In this document: piece after piece, positions 15,876 through 25,071 of the stretch
How positions within the stretch are numbered: position 1 is the stretch's first letter
Layout: each line of letters starts with the position of its first letter
Assembly (NCBI GenBank): GCA_017614715.1
Contig: JAGABI010000020.1
Location: 1-53,179, forward strand
Origin: Bacteroidales bacterium
GTDB lineage: Bacteria > Bacteroidota > Bacteroidia > Bacteroidales > UBA932
Length of the DNA stretch: 53,179 bases
Reading direction: 5' to 3'
Translations under genes and position numbers: made by a program
Notes under the pieces: generated by a model
Told to the model about the DNA's origin: nothing
What the model saw: the letters and a program-made list of their open reading frames with translations, nothing else
Database searches by the model: none

Positions 15876-18800
15876 ATGAAAAAATCCATCCGTATTCTGA
15901 CGATAGCGCTGGCAATGCTGGCCGCTTCGTCTCAGATGTTCGCTCAGACGCATCAGGTTACCGGAAAGGTGCTCGACGCATCTACCGGGGAGCCTGTGAT
16001 TGGCGCCGGAGTGGTATCTTCAACAGGTGGCGGTACGGTTACCGATTACGACGGTAACTTTGTCATCCAGGCGGCTCCTTCTACATCGCTGACATTCTCC
16101 AGCATCGGTTACAAGTCTGTAACAGAGCAGGTAGGGGAGCGTACCCGCATCGATGTTAATCTCACGCCCGACAATCTGCTTTTGGACGAGGTCGTGGTGC
16201 TGGGTTACACTTCCCAGAAAAAGGCCGAGCTCTCCAGCTCGGTGGTTACGATGAGCGGCGAGAAGCTCCGCGACGTCAGCACTCCCGATGTCGGCAATAT
16301 GCTGCAGGGTAAGGTGGCCGGCGTGGTTGCGATGAACGGCTCCGGCCGTCCGGGCGAGACTGCCGACATCCGCATCCGCGGTACCGGTTCCATCACCGCA
16401 GGTGCAGGTCCGCTCTATGTGGTGGACGGTATTGCCGGCGGTTCTTTCAACCCCAACGATATCGAAACCCTTACAGTCTTGAAAGACGCTTCCGCTACAG
16501 CCCTTTACGGTGCTGCAGCTTCCGGAGGTGTAATCGTCGTCACCACCAAGAGCGGCCAGCAGGACAAGACCTCTGTTGAATTCAAGGGCAGCGGCGGTAT
16601 CAAACGTGCCCTTTACGGCCGTTTCCACCCGATGAACTCCGCACAGCTCTATGAGTTCACCCGTTCCATGACCGATCCGGGCGCATTTGCATCCAACTAC
16701 CCCGAGTCGCTTCTGAGCCAGGATTTTGACTGGCTGGGCAACTGCTTCAAGACAGGTGTGGTACAGGACTACTACGCTTCCGTATCGGGTAAGGCCGGCA
16801 AGGTCAACTACTTCTTGAGCGCCGACCACTACAACGAGAAGGGAACGGCGGTCAATACCTCTTACCGCAAGACTTCTGCCCGCATGAACCTCTCGGCACC
16901 CATCACCGACCGCCTCACCATGACCATGCGTTTGAGCTATGCCAAGAGTCACGACCGCACAGAGAATTCTTACCGTCTGGTGGAATACTCTTACTACGCG
17001 ATGCCTTGGGATATCCCGTATGAGATGGATGCTGATGGCAACTATACCAATAAATACGTGTATAACGGCGGCAATATCCGTCCCGACAACGGCCAGAAGT
17101 GGTGGACCCAGAACCCCGCCAACATCCTCTACGAGGAACAGTACAACTACGGCAAGGGCTGGGGCGAGAGCCTCACGGGCGACTTCCAGCTGGTGTGGAA
17201 CGCTACCGACTGGCTGACACTCGTCTCCATGAACCGTTACGACTCTTCCAACTCATTCTGGGAGCAGTATGTCGATCCCCGCACCTATGAGGGTGGTTCC
17301 ACCAACGGATCGTTGAGCAATACCGATTCAGAAAGCAACGGCTGGGGTACCACCAACCTTGCAAAACTCCATCGCACTTTTGGCGACCATGACCTGAACG
17401 GAACCCTGGGTTGGGAATATGGCGAAGGCTATTCCCGCCATCTGGGAGCATCCGGTACCAGCGTCATGCAAGGCAAGCGCGCCCTCAACAATGTAGATGT
17501 TCCCGACAATCCGGAAGGCTACGATTATATGACCCGCGCATGGGCTGCACTGGCCCAGGCTCAGTATTCCTACCTGGGCAAATATATAGTTACGGCATCT
17601 GTCCGTTACGACGAGAGCTCCAAGTTCGGTCCCAAGAACCGCGGCGGTTTCTTCCCCGGTGCATCTGCAGCGTGGATCCTCTCCCGCGAGAGTTTCCTGG
17701 AGGGCAATCCCACAATCTCTTTCCTGAAACTGCGTGCAGGTTACGGTAAGACCGGTAACGACAATATCCCCAACTTCCAGTATCAGGAGACCTACTCGCC
17801 CAGCGAAAGCGGCGACGGTGCATACACCCTTGACCGTATGGCCAACCCTTACCTCGGTTGGGAAGAGGCCCTGATGGCCAGCGTTGGTGTTGACGCTACA
17901 TTCAAGAATAACTGGAACGTTACCCTTGACCTGTATCACACCATCAACAGCAAGATCCTCCTCCAGTCCCCCATGCCCCCGTCCACAGGCTTCTATGCAG
18001 TGATGGACAATGTCGGCAAGGTTCGCAACATGGGTGTCGAGCTTGCAATTGACGGAGCAATTGTCCGCACCAAGGATTTCGGATGGAACATCGGCTTCAA
18101 TATGGGCTTCAACAAGAACACCGTTCTTGAGCTCCCCGAGCATCAGGATATCGTGATGACACGCGGCGACGTGAACCAGCTCCTCAAAGAGGGTCAGGAT
18201 GTTTATTCCTGGTATATGCCCATGTGGGCCGGCGTCAATCCCGACGACGGTACCGCACGCTGGTACAAGAACTTTGACAAGGACGGCAAGCCTGTCGTTA
18301 CCGGCGATCCGGATGAGGATTATGTAACCAAATGGGATGCCGCTCCCAGTACGATAGTAGGCAGCGCATCTCCCTGGTTCAGCGGCGGTCTCAACACCTC
18401 CCTGCGCTGGAAAGGCTTCACCTTGAGTGCCAACGGCAACTTTGTAGTGGGCAACACCATCTACAACAAGACACGCGAGAGCATGGACCACGACGGTGCC
18501 TATATCGGTATGAATCTGATGTCTCACGACAACGGACTCGGTTGGACCCGCTGGCAGCAGCCCGGTGACAACGCTACACATCCCCAGCCCATCAGCGGCC
18601 GTAAGGATGGTGCAGAGAAGACATCTTCCCGTTACCTTGAGAACGGCAGCTTCTTCCGTCTGAGAAATGTCACCCTGGCATACAATCTCCCTCAGACTTT
18701 CCTCCAGAAGATCAGGATGACCGATGCCCGCGTATATGTATCGGCCGACAATCTCTGGACTCTCACCCGCTTCTCCGGTATGGACCCGGAGGTTCGTCTG

Positions 18801-18890
18801 GACGCAGACACCTATCACCACGCCGGTATGTATTCGCAGAACTATCCAATCCCGATGACGGCAGTGTTTGGTATTGACATCACCTTCTAA
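15876..18890 (+). CDS. SusC-like TonB-dependent transporter 1
   Basis: Outer-membrane porin of a SusCD glycan importer, 1004 residues. A signal peptide (about 1-23) is followed by a carboxypeptidase-regulatory-like domain (VTGKVLDASTGEPVIGAGV), the TonB-box region near DEVVVLGYTSQKK, the plug (IRIRGTG, PLYVVDGIAGG, ATALYGAAASGGVIVVTTKSG) and a 22-strand barrel ending in aromatic GIDITF. It has no STN domain, so it is not of the anti-sigma-coupled kind. It follows the GatZ-type gene directly and is followed by susD after 13 bases. The second SusC at 26942-30019 is a clear paralogue, similar in plug and barrel. Confidence 0.95.
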   Translation: MKKSIRILTIALAMLAASSQMFAQTHQVTGKVLDASTGEPVIGAGVVSSTGGGTVTDYDGNFVIQAAPSTSLTFSSIGYKSVTEQVGERTRIDVNLTPDNLLLDEVVVLGYTSQKKAELSSSVVTMSGEKLRDVSTPDVGNMLQGKVAGVVAMNGSGRPGETADIRIRGTGSITAGAGPLYVVDGIAGGSFNPNDIETLTVLKDASATALYGAAASGGVIVVTTKSGQQDKTSVEFKGSGGIKRALYGRFHPMNSAQLYEFTRSMTDPGAFASNYPESLLSQDFDWLGNCFKTGVVQDYYASVSGKAGKVNYFLSADHYNEKGTAVNTSYRKTSARMNLSAPITDRLTMTMRLSYAKSHDRTENSYRLVEYSYYAMPWDIPYEMDADGNYTNKYVYNGGNIRPDNGQKWWTQNPANILYEEQYNYGKGWGESLTGDFQLVWNATDWLTLVSMNRYDSSNSFWEQYVDPRTYEGGSTNGSLSNTDSESNGWGTTNLAKLHRTFGDHDLNGTLGWEYGEGYSRHLGASGTSVMQGKRALNNVDVPDNPEGYDYMTRAWAALAQAQYSYLGKYIVTASVRYDESSKFGPKNRGGFFPGASAAWILSRESFLEGNPTISFLKLRAGYGKTGNDNIPNFQYQETYSPSESGDGAYTLDRMANPYLGWEEALMASVGVDATFKNNWNVTLDLYHTINSKILLQSPMPPSTGFYAVMDNVGKVRNMGVELAIDGAIVRTKDFGWNIGFNMGFNKNTVLELPEHQDIVMTRGDVNQLLKEGQDVYSWYMPMWAGVNPDDGTARWYKNFDKDGKPVVTGDPDEDYVTKWDAAPSTIVGSASPWFSGGLNTSLRWKGFTLSANGNFVVGNTIYNKTRESMDHDGAYIGMNLMSHDNGLGWTRWQQPGDNATHPQPISGRKDGAEKTSSRYLENGSFFRLRNVTLAYNLPQTFLQKIRMTDARVYVSADNLWTLTRFSGMDPEVRLDADTYHHAGMYSQNYPIPMTAVFGIDITF

Positions 18891-18903
18891 AAGAGATTGC
18901 ACT

Positions 18904-20871
18904 ATGAAAAAGATATTTTTATTAGCAATTGCCATGGTGGCATTGGTATCCTGCGAGATGGATCTCTACCGTTCCGACGCCCTTACCGCAGAGGAGCTCG
19001 CAAAGAATCCCGATGCACCCCTGCTCACCACAAACGGCATCTATACCCTGTTCCAGGACAGGATTGCATATAAAGGACAGAGCGGCGGAGAAAGCGGCAA
19101 CTATTATATCCGCCATATCTTCCAGCTCAACGAGCTCCGTGGAGACAATGTGACTGTTTCCGGTATCACAGAGGACCCGTTTATCAATCCTTACCGTTAT
19201 ACCGACGACAACACGGCCAAGAATATTTATTATACCTGGTGGATGGCCTATAAGATTATCGATACGGCCAACAGCGACCTCATCATTCTCAACAACTCTG
19301 AGGAGAACGATTTGAACAACCACCTCAGGGGCGAGAACTACTTCTTCCGCGCTCTCTGCCATTTCCAGATGGTTACCCTGTTTGCGCAGCCTTACGTTGA
19401 AGGCCGCGACAATATGGGTGTCCCTTTGAGAAAAGAGGACTCGGATAAGAAGATTACCACCCGCGCAACTGTGGGTGAGGTCTATGACCAGGTGGTAGCC
19501 GACCTTATCGAAGCCAAGAAGTATATGGCAAAAGATAAGGAAGGGACCCTCATCAGGGGTAACGACAAGGGTTATGCATCTTACAATGCAGCTACCGCCC
19601 TCCTTGCAAGAGTATATCTCTATATGGGAGAGAACCAGAAGTGCGTGGATGAGTGCAACGAGCTGCTGGCCAACCCGTCCACCTCTCTCAGCGGCTATGA
19701 CTATGCAGATTACCCCACCCACACTTATGACCACCCCGAGACAATCTGGTGTGTTCACCTCAAGGATACTCACGAGTGGGCTATTGACCACGGCGAGGCT
19801 TCAATCGCATCTATGTACATCAAGGCTCCCCTGGACGGAGGCAAGACCATCGGTTGGGGTGAGCACTACTGGCGTGAGGATCTGATTGACCTGTTCCGCC
19901 GTTATCCGCAGGACAAGCGTTTCGTGGCCTATTTCCGTATGATTGACCCCCGTCCCGCAAAAGATGGTAACGACAAGGCCCAGAAGACATACGAAGAGAT
20001 GCAGGCTGCAATGAACGGTACCCTTTCTGTAATTTATCCTATCCCCGGCGGCGCAGGTGACTATTGCACCGGTGCAGTTTGCATCGCCTGCAAGGCCAAT
20101 AAGGACGGCAGTGTAAACTTCCAGTCCCAGGGTGAGCAGATAGGGGAGGAAGAGTATCCTGCCGGCAGCGGCAAGACGGTTCCCGTGTTCAAGTATTACG
20201 ATCACGTTGCAAAGATGAAGATCGAGCACGGTCGCGACACCATCTATTATGTTGAGAATTCTGATACGAAATTCCCCGGTAAGGATATCGACGGCGTGAA
20301 GCGCGTATGGGTGCGTCCCGGTCCGGATCATGCGACTCCCGGCAAGAAGACCAATCCCGACACCGGTGAGAGATATCCGGAAAGGCAGTCCGATGCCGAC
20401 GCCCGCTACAAAGCAGCCATCGGCCGTACCGACAACGGCGGCTTCTACATGCGTTATTACAACACTAAGTTCTGCGGACAGGGTGGCCAGCCTATGATGA
20501 CATCCCCCGTATTCCTCCGCTGGGGCGAAGTTGTGCTGAACCGTGCCGAGGCATACGCAAAGCTTAACAAGAATGGAGAGGCGCTTGCTGACATCAACAC
20601 CATCCGCCGTCGCGCCGGTGTTCCGGAAATGAACAACTACGCTGCATTCGGATACAACAATGTCCTGGACGTGGTTCTTGACGAGCGCCGCATGGAGCTT
20701 TGCTTTGAAGGTCACCGTTTCTTTGACGTGTTCCGCAACAAACTCCCGATGGACCGCCGTTACGTAGGTTACCACACCTGGGAGATAATCCAGCCCGGTG
20801 ACCCCAGGATTGCCCTGCTGATTTCTCAGGATGAAATCAACTCTGCCGCAATCCCCCAGAATCCCAGATAG
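18904..20871 (+). CDS. SusD-like glycan-binding lipoprotein 1
   Basis: Surface lipoprotein that forms the lid of the SusC porin and binds the glycan. The start at 18904 gives MKKIFLLAIAMVALVSC with Cys17 as the lipid anchor; an upstream in-frame start overlapping susC would spoil the signal. RagB/SusD hallmarks are visible: FFRALCHFQMVTLF, the TPR-like helices, LRWGEVVLNRAEAYAKL, INTIRRRAGVP and DERRMELCFEGHRFFDVFR. Length 655 is at the long end, with an inserted stretch in the middle (about 380-500) that lacks a counterpart of the same length in SusD 2. Paired with SusC 1. Confidence 0.95.
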   Translation: MKKIFLLAIAMVALVSCEMDLYRSDALTAEELAKNPDAPLLTTNGIYTLFQDRIAYKGQSGGESGNYYIRHIFQLNELRGDNVTVSGITEDPFINPYRYTDDNTAKNIYYTWWMAYKIIDTANSDLIILNNSEENDLNNHLRGENYFFRALCHFQMVTLFAQPYVEGRDNMGVPLRKEDSDKKITTRATVGEVYDQVVADLIEAKKYMAKDKEGTLIRGNDKGYASYNAATALLARVYLYMGENQKCVDECNELLANPSTSLSGYDYADYPTHTYDHPETIWCVHLKDTHEWAIDHGEASIASMYIKAPLDGGKTIGWGEHYWREDLIDLFRRYPQDKRFVAYFRMIDPRPAKDGNDKAQKTYEEMQAAMNGTLSVIYPIPGGAGDYCTGAVCIACKANKDGSVNFQSQGEQIGEEEYPAGSGKTVPVFKYYDHVAKMKIEHGRDTIYYVENSDTKFPGKDIDGVKRVWVRPGPDHATPGKKTNPDTGERYPERQSDADARYKAAIGRTDNGGFYMRYYNTKFCGQGGQPMMTSPVFLRWGEVVLNRAEAYAKLNKNGEALADINTIRRRAGVPEMNNYAAFGYNNVLDVVLDERRMELCFEGHRFFDVFRNKLPMDRRYVGYHTWEIIQPGDPRIALLISQDEINSAAIPQNPR

Positions 20872-20920
20872 AAAACAATAACTATTAACCCAATTACTAA
20901 CCAATTTTAATTACAGTTTT

Positions 20921-21880
20921 ATGAAGAAAGTTTTATCAATTCTTGCAATCTTTGCAATGGTTGCTCTCGCTTCTTGCTCCACAAAGAAGGATCCCGTTCA
21001 GGCAACCATCACCGCAAGTGACGTAACCGTAGAAGAGGGCAGCACTGTAAAGATCAATGCTACCACCAATTCTAGCGCAAAAATCACCTTTGCTTCTGAC
21101 AACACAGCTGTTGCTACCGTAGCTGCTGACGGTACCGTTACCGGCGTCGCTGCAGGTACAGCAAATATCACCCTCAAGGTGGCTGCCGTAGCTGATGAAT
21201 TTACCGCTGCCGAGAAGGTTATCAAGGCTACTGTTACTGCTAAAGCCGCTCCCGAACCGCCGGCAAATTCTCTCGCTATCGACGGTGACTTCGCCGACTG
21301 GGCAGCTCTCCCTGCCGGCTCTTTCTCCAAGACATTCGGCGACCCTGAGGCAACCCACCCTGCACTGACCCACTGCAAGGTTTATGCTGATGCAGAGAAG
21401 ATTTATGTTTACTTCGAGTGGGATACCGATATGATCGCTGCTGAGGAGGGTAAAGAGCATGTTCCTTTCCACTGCTACATCAACACCGATGGTAAAGCTG
21501 ATACCGGTGGTTATGCAGACGAGTTTGCAGACGCTTGCACAGACGTGCTGCTCGAGGGTTCCATTTTCCCTGATGGCGTCCTGGGTTCCTATGATCCCGG
21601 TGCATATTCCTGGGCAGGTGAAGTAAACGGTTCCGGCTGGAGCTGGAATAACCTTGGCGCAGAGGGTCTTTGCGAAGGCGCAGGTGTAGAGGGCAAATAT
21701 GAGTTCAGTATCGACCGTGCCGGTCTCAAGGATCTTGGCTTCCCAGTTGCTGACGTATTCTCCATCGGTTTCGATATCCAGCAGAGCTGGGAATCCGTTG
21801 GTATCCTTCCTAACGCTGCTCCCAGTGAGGACAACGCATCTGGCGTAGTTGCTTCTCTGCAGGTTACCACCCAGAAATAA
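20921..21880 (+). CDS. Big2-domain surface lipoprotein with CBM9/DOMON-like C-terminus
   Basis: A 319-residue lipoprotein (ALASCS lipobox, Cys19) in the place usually held by SusE/SusF-type glycan-binding proteins. Residues about 27-110 are a bacterial Ig-like (Big2) domain with TASDVTVEEGSTVKI and the ending GTVTGVAAGTANITLKV. From about 118 a second domain begins with SLAIDGDFADWAAL, the IDG-x-DW opening of CBM9/DOMON-like sugar-binding beta-sandwiches, and continues to the end. The Big2 module recurs in the proteins at 23381, 25072 and 31916. It is preceded by a 49-base leader after susD and followed by a strong hairpin. Function as a binding protein is inferred. Confidence 0.75.
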   Translation: MKKVLSILAIFAMVALASCSTKKDPVQATITASDVTVEEGSTVKINATTNSSAKITFASDNTAVATVAADGTVTGVAAGTANITLKVAAVADEFTAAEKVIKATVTAKAAPEPPANSLAIDGDFADWAALPAGSFSKTFGDPEATHPALTHCKVYADAEKIYVYFEWDTDMIAAEEGKEHVPFHCYINTDGKADTGGYADEFADACTDVLLEGSIFPDGVLGSYDPGAYSWAGEVNGSGWSWNNLGAEGLCEGAGVEGKYEFSIDRAGLKDLGFPVADVFSIGFDIQQSWESVGILPNAAPSEDNASGVVASLQVTTQK

Positions 21881-21897
21881 TCCTGATGATTAATATA

Positions 21898-21939
21898 ACC
21901 CATAGGCGGATTCCCTTAGGGACCTGCCTATGGGTTTTT
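21898..21939 (+). terminator. Intra-locus terminator or attenuator
   Basis: ACCCATAGGC (21898-21907) pairs with GCCTATGGGT (21926-21935), with an inner stem TCCC/GGGA, and is followed by TTTT. It is a textbook intrinsic terminator, yet the next gene starts only 14 bases later on the same strand with no clear promoter between. It probably reduces rather than stops expression of the downstream genes. Confidence 0.8.
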
Positions 21940-21952
21940 AAAAAACAAACCC

Positions 21953-23347
21953 ATGAGAAGAATCAGCAGAATCCTTTTTGCCAGCGCCATACTTCCGCTT
22001 TTGGCTGCATCTTGCGATAAAATACCCGACAACCCGGATCCAATCCCCGAAGAGGTCCTGGAAACCGTCACATATACAGCCTCAGAAGAGAATTTCCCTA
22101 ATCCTGAACGGGGATTCTACGTTGGCGACGAGGTCCACCAGGCCAATATCAGGGGGATAGCCGATGCCAGCCTCAGGGCTGCACGCCTGCAGGGCCGCAC
22201 CCTGTTTCTGCTGGAATTCTATCTCACAGATTATGTTGCAACGGATATTGCCGACGATTATCTGCAGACCATCCGTGCAAGATTCCAGTCGCTCAGGAAC
22301 GGCGGCTGCAAATGTATTCTCCGTTTCTGCTATTCCAACGGCATGGACGTGAGTGACAAGCCCTGGGATGCCCCTTTAGAGCAGGTGCTCAGGCATATAG
22401 AGCAGGTTAAACCACTCATCCAGGAATTCTACGATGTCATTATGGTAGTTCAGGCCGGATTTATCGGCAGTTGGGGAGAGTGGTATTATACCGATAATTT
22501 CAAGGACAATGCTTCCCGCAAAACTTTAATGGAAGCACTTTTGGCGGCGGTGCCTGAGCAACGTCAGATCGAGCTCCGCACCCCGTCATATAAAATGAGA
22601 CTTTACGGCCTTACGCTGGCCGATACAATTACGCGTGCAGAGGCCCATCTGCCCACCACCAAGGCCCGTCTGGGCGGTCACAACGACTGTTATGTTTCCA
22701 GTGCTAACGACTGGGGAACTTTTAACAACAAAAATGAACGTGCATACTGGGGGGCAGAAACCCTGTATACCATAATGGGCGGCGAGTCATGCGACGTAAC
22801 CGAATATTGCCACTGCGAAGGGACCGAAAGGTATAATGGCGCCCTCAAGGATCTGGCTGTCTATCATCTCACATACCTCAACAACGGCTACCACCAGGGA
22901 GTTCTCAAGCGCTGGCGTGAGGAGGGTTGTATGGATGAGATAAAGATTAGGCTGGGTTATCGTTACCGCCTGGAAGAGGGGCAGTTTACAAAGGCGCCGG
23001 CAGCCGGGAAGCCCTTCCAGGTGATTCTCAAGATGAGCAACGACGGCTTCTCACCCGCCCAGAACCCCCGCGATGCGGAGCTTATACTTGCCGATGCATC
23101 GGGGAAGGTGGTCAAGACATGGCCGCTGGAGAGTGATCCCCGCTTCTGGATGCCGGCCCAGACCACTACCATAAATCAGACAATCACGCTTCCGGAAGGA
23201 TTGTCCGGAAAGATGACATTATATCTCAACCTTCCCGACCCTTGCGCAACGCTGCGCAGCGACCCCCGTTTTTCCATCCGTCTTGCAAACGAAGGGACCT
23301 GGCAGGAGGAGACGGGCTTTAACACCCTTTACAGTTTTACCATATAA
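21953..23347 (+). CDS. DUF4874/DUF4832 lipoprotein, possible glycoside hydrolase
   Basis: A 464-residue lipoprotein (LLAASC, Cys21). The N-terminal half (about 40-200) matches DUF4874, with the opening NFPNPERGFYVGDEV and a barrel-like region including IMVVQAGFIGSWGEWYYTDN. The second half (about 210-450) matches DUF4832, with IKIRLGYRYRL and a terminal beta-sandwich. I know of no settled activity for this pair. The GEW motif with acidic and aromatic residues after a predicted strand looks like a TIM-barrel active site, so an endo-acting hydrolase on the same glycan is a reasonable guess. It lies between two Big2 lipoprotein genes and behind a hairpin that may lower its expression. Confidence 0.7.
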   Translation: MRRISRILFASAILPLLAASCDKIPDNPDPIPEEVLETVTYTASEENFPNPERGFYVGDEVHQANIRGIADASLRAARLQGRTLFLLEFYLTDYVATDIADDYLQTIRARFQSLRNGGCKCILRFCYSNGMDVSDKPWDAPLEQVLRHIEQVKPLIQEFYDVIMVVQAGFIGSWGEWYYTDNFKDNASRKTLMEALLAAVPEQRQIELRTPSYKMRLYGLTLADTITRAEAHLPTTKARLGGHNDCYVSSANDWGTFNNKNERAYWGAETLYTIMGGESCDVTEYCHCEGTERYNGALKDLAVYHLTYLNNGYHQGVLKRWREEGCMDEIKIRLGYRYRLEEGQFTKAPAAGKPFQVILKMSNDGFSPAQNPRDAELILADASGKVVKTWPLESDPRFWMPAQTTTINQTITLPEGLSGKMTLYLNLPDPCATLRSDPRFSIRLANEGTWQEETGFNTLYSFTI

Positions 23348-23380
23348 CAGCATATAATCATTAATTATAGTTATATCGTT

Positions 23381-24352
23381 ATGAAAAGAGTTTTTGCATT
23401 TTTGGCAGTTATTGCCATGGTCTGCATGGTTTCTTGCAAAAAAGAAGACCCTACAGTCACTGCAACCATTACTGCCGGTGACGTGACAGTAGATGTTGGC
23501 CAGACCGCAGAGATTGGCGCATCTACCAACTCCACCGCTGCTATTACCTATGCATCGGCCGACGCATCAGTTGCAGCTGTATCTGCAAATGGCACCGTGA
23601 CGGGCATGAAGGCCGGCAGCACCACCATCACCCTTAAGGTTGCAGCAGTAGAGGGCAAGTTCACTGCTGCAGAAAAGACCATCAATGTCAAGGTTAATGA
23701 AGTAGTAGTTCCTCCAACCAGCGCAATCACGATAGACGGTGACTTCTCCGACTGGTCCAAGCTTGAGGCAGGTACTTTCAAGAGGGCGTTCAACGATCCC
23801 GATTCACCGTGGGAGGGCGTTCAGGAAATCCGCTGCTTTGCAGATCCCGACCATGTTTTCTACTACATAAAGTACAATGCCGAGTATCTTGCAGAATTGC
23901 TGGACAATGAGGCTGAGATCCTTCCCATCCGTCTATGCATCAACACTGATGGCGAGTTTACTTCGGGTTATACAAGCTATTTCCTTGAGGGCTATGACTT
24001 CATCATTGAGGGAGCCCTTGCAGAGAATAAGGCATTTACCACCTATTCTGGTGAGATGCACCAACGTATCGGCAGCTGGGTTAGCCTTGCCAAGCCAGAG
24101 GATGGTGTAGTTACCGGCAAGGGCGCAGGTTCGGAGTATGAGATTATGCCTGACCGAGCACTTTTCAATGAGTTTGCAGCCAAAAGTTCCGTGCCTATGC
24201 TGATGGGAGATGAGTTCCAGACCGGTATCCGTTTCTACTTTATCAACTCTTCCGGTAAATGGGATGAGCTTTCCAATATGCCTAACTCATCTATCGACGA
24301 AGAGGCTGGTAACGGTTGGGGTTACCTTATGAGAATTTCTACCAATAAGTAA
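23381..24352 (+). CDS. Big2-domain surface lipoprotein, second CBM9/DOMON-like member
   Basis: A 323-residue lipoprotein (CMVSCK, Cys19) with the same architecture as the protein at 20921: a Big2 domain at about 27-108 (TAGDVTVDVGQTAEI, then GTVTGMKAGSTTITLKV) and a C-terminal beta-sandwich beginning AITIDGDFSDWSKL. The two are paralogues, but the C-terminal halves have diverged strongly outside the IDGDF-DW opening, so they may bind different parts of the substrate. It is probably surface exposed. The following gene starts 9 bases after the stop. The binding role is inferred from context. Confidence 0.75.
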   Translation: MKRVFAFLAVIAMVCMVSCKKEDPTVTATITAGDVTVDVGQTAEIGASTNSTAAITYASADASVAAVSANGTVTGMKAGSTTITLKVAAVEGKFTAAEKTINVKVNEVVVPPTSAITIDGDFSDWSKLEAGTFKRAFNDPDSPWEGVQEIRCFADPDHVFYYIKYNAEYLAELLDNEAEILPIRLCINTDGEFTSGYTSYFLEGYDFIIEGALAENKAFTTYSGEMHQRIGSWVSLAKPEDGVVTGKGAGSEYEIMPDRALFNEFAAKSSVPMLMGDEFQTGIRFYFINSSGKWDELSNMPNSSIDEEAGNGWGYLMRISTNK

Positions 24353-24361
24353 TCCGGCAGG

Positions 24362-25060
24362 ATGAAGTATGCCGCTCAAATGATACTGTGCCTGGCATTC
24401 CTTACGGGATGCCGGGCATCGGGTATCGGCGGCTATTGGAACAATTGTCCCCTGCTGGACAATAATCTCAGCATTTGCGAAGAGCGGTTTGCCGACTTTG
24501 CTGAGTTGGCGGTCGCTGCTCCCCAGGCCGATGCCATTGATGCCATGGATGCTTTGTTTGACAGGCTCAAACAGGACACCGTGGCTTATTATATCTATTC
24601 AGAATGGATGGACGGGGCTTTTTACAATCTGCTTTCCCCTTGCCGTAATGCTATCCTTTACACCAAAGCAGTGGATAGAATTGTTGCAGACTCTGTACTT
24701 TCTACCGCAGAGTGCGACCCTTTCTTGAAGAAGCGGCAATGGATAGGGTATAACCTGCCGGGAGAGCGGGCTGTAGTTCCCGGTTATCCATCCTTTACCG
24801 ACCGGACCCTTGTCCTCGTATTGGACCTGAGCTGCTCCTCTTGCAGACAGGCTCTTGAAAAACTCTCTTCCGACCCGCAATGGGCCGGAATCCGCCACCT
24901 GGCCGTTTGCTGCGGGTATGGCCCGCATCCCGATATTCCAGACTGGGATTATTTGTGTCCAGAAAATCCTTCGTCTGTCTTTGATCCCGACCTAACCCCC
25001 ATTTACTTTATTGTAGCTGCCGACGGGACTGTTGAGAGTGGCTACTTGCCGGCATTATAA
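24362..25060 (+). CDS. Thioredoxin-like lipoprotein with CSSC motif
   Basis: A 232-residue lipoprotein (LAFLTGC, Cys17). The N-terminal half is helical and has no motif I recognise. The C-terminal half looks like a thioredoxin fold: a strand LVLVLDLSC leads into CSSCRQAL (a CxxC pair near 159-162), and the later TPIYFIVAADGTVESGYLP resembles the cis-proline strand and beta-hairpin of TlpA/DUF5106-like proteins. It may act in disulfide exchange outside the cytoplasm, perhaps for the Cys-rich DUF4832 protein encoded nearby, but that is a guess. It is tightly packed between the neighbouring genes (9 and 11 bases) and clearly part of the operon. Confidence 0.6.
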   Translation: MKYAAQMILCLAFLTGCRASGIGGYWNNCPLLDNNLSICEERFADFAELAVAAPQADAIDAMDALFDRLKQDTVAYYIYSEWMDGAFYNLLSPCRNAILYTKAVDRIVADSVLSTAECDPFLKKRQWIGYNLPGERAVVPGYPSFTDRTLVLVLDLSCSSCRQALEKLSSDPQWAGIRHLAVCCGYGPHPDIPDWDYLCPENPSSVFDPDLTPIYFIVAADGTVESGYLPAL

Positions 25061-25071
25061 TTAGACTGAAG

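Noticed and set aside
17328-18935. A 535-codon minus-strand open frame opposite susC 1.
   Set aside because: Shadow of the SusC barrel region; its composition (many Val, Gly, His) and lack of motifs fit an antisense frame.
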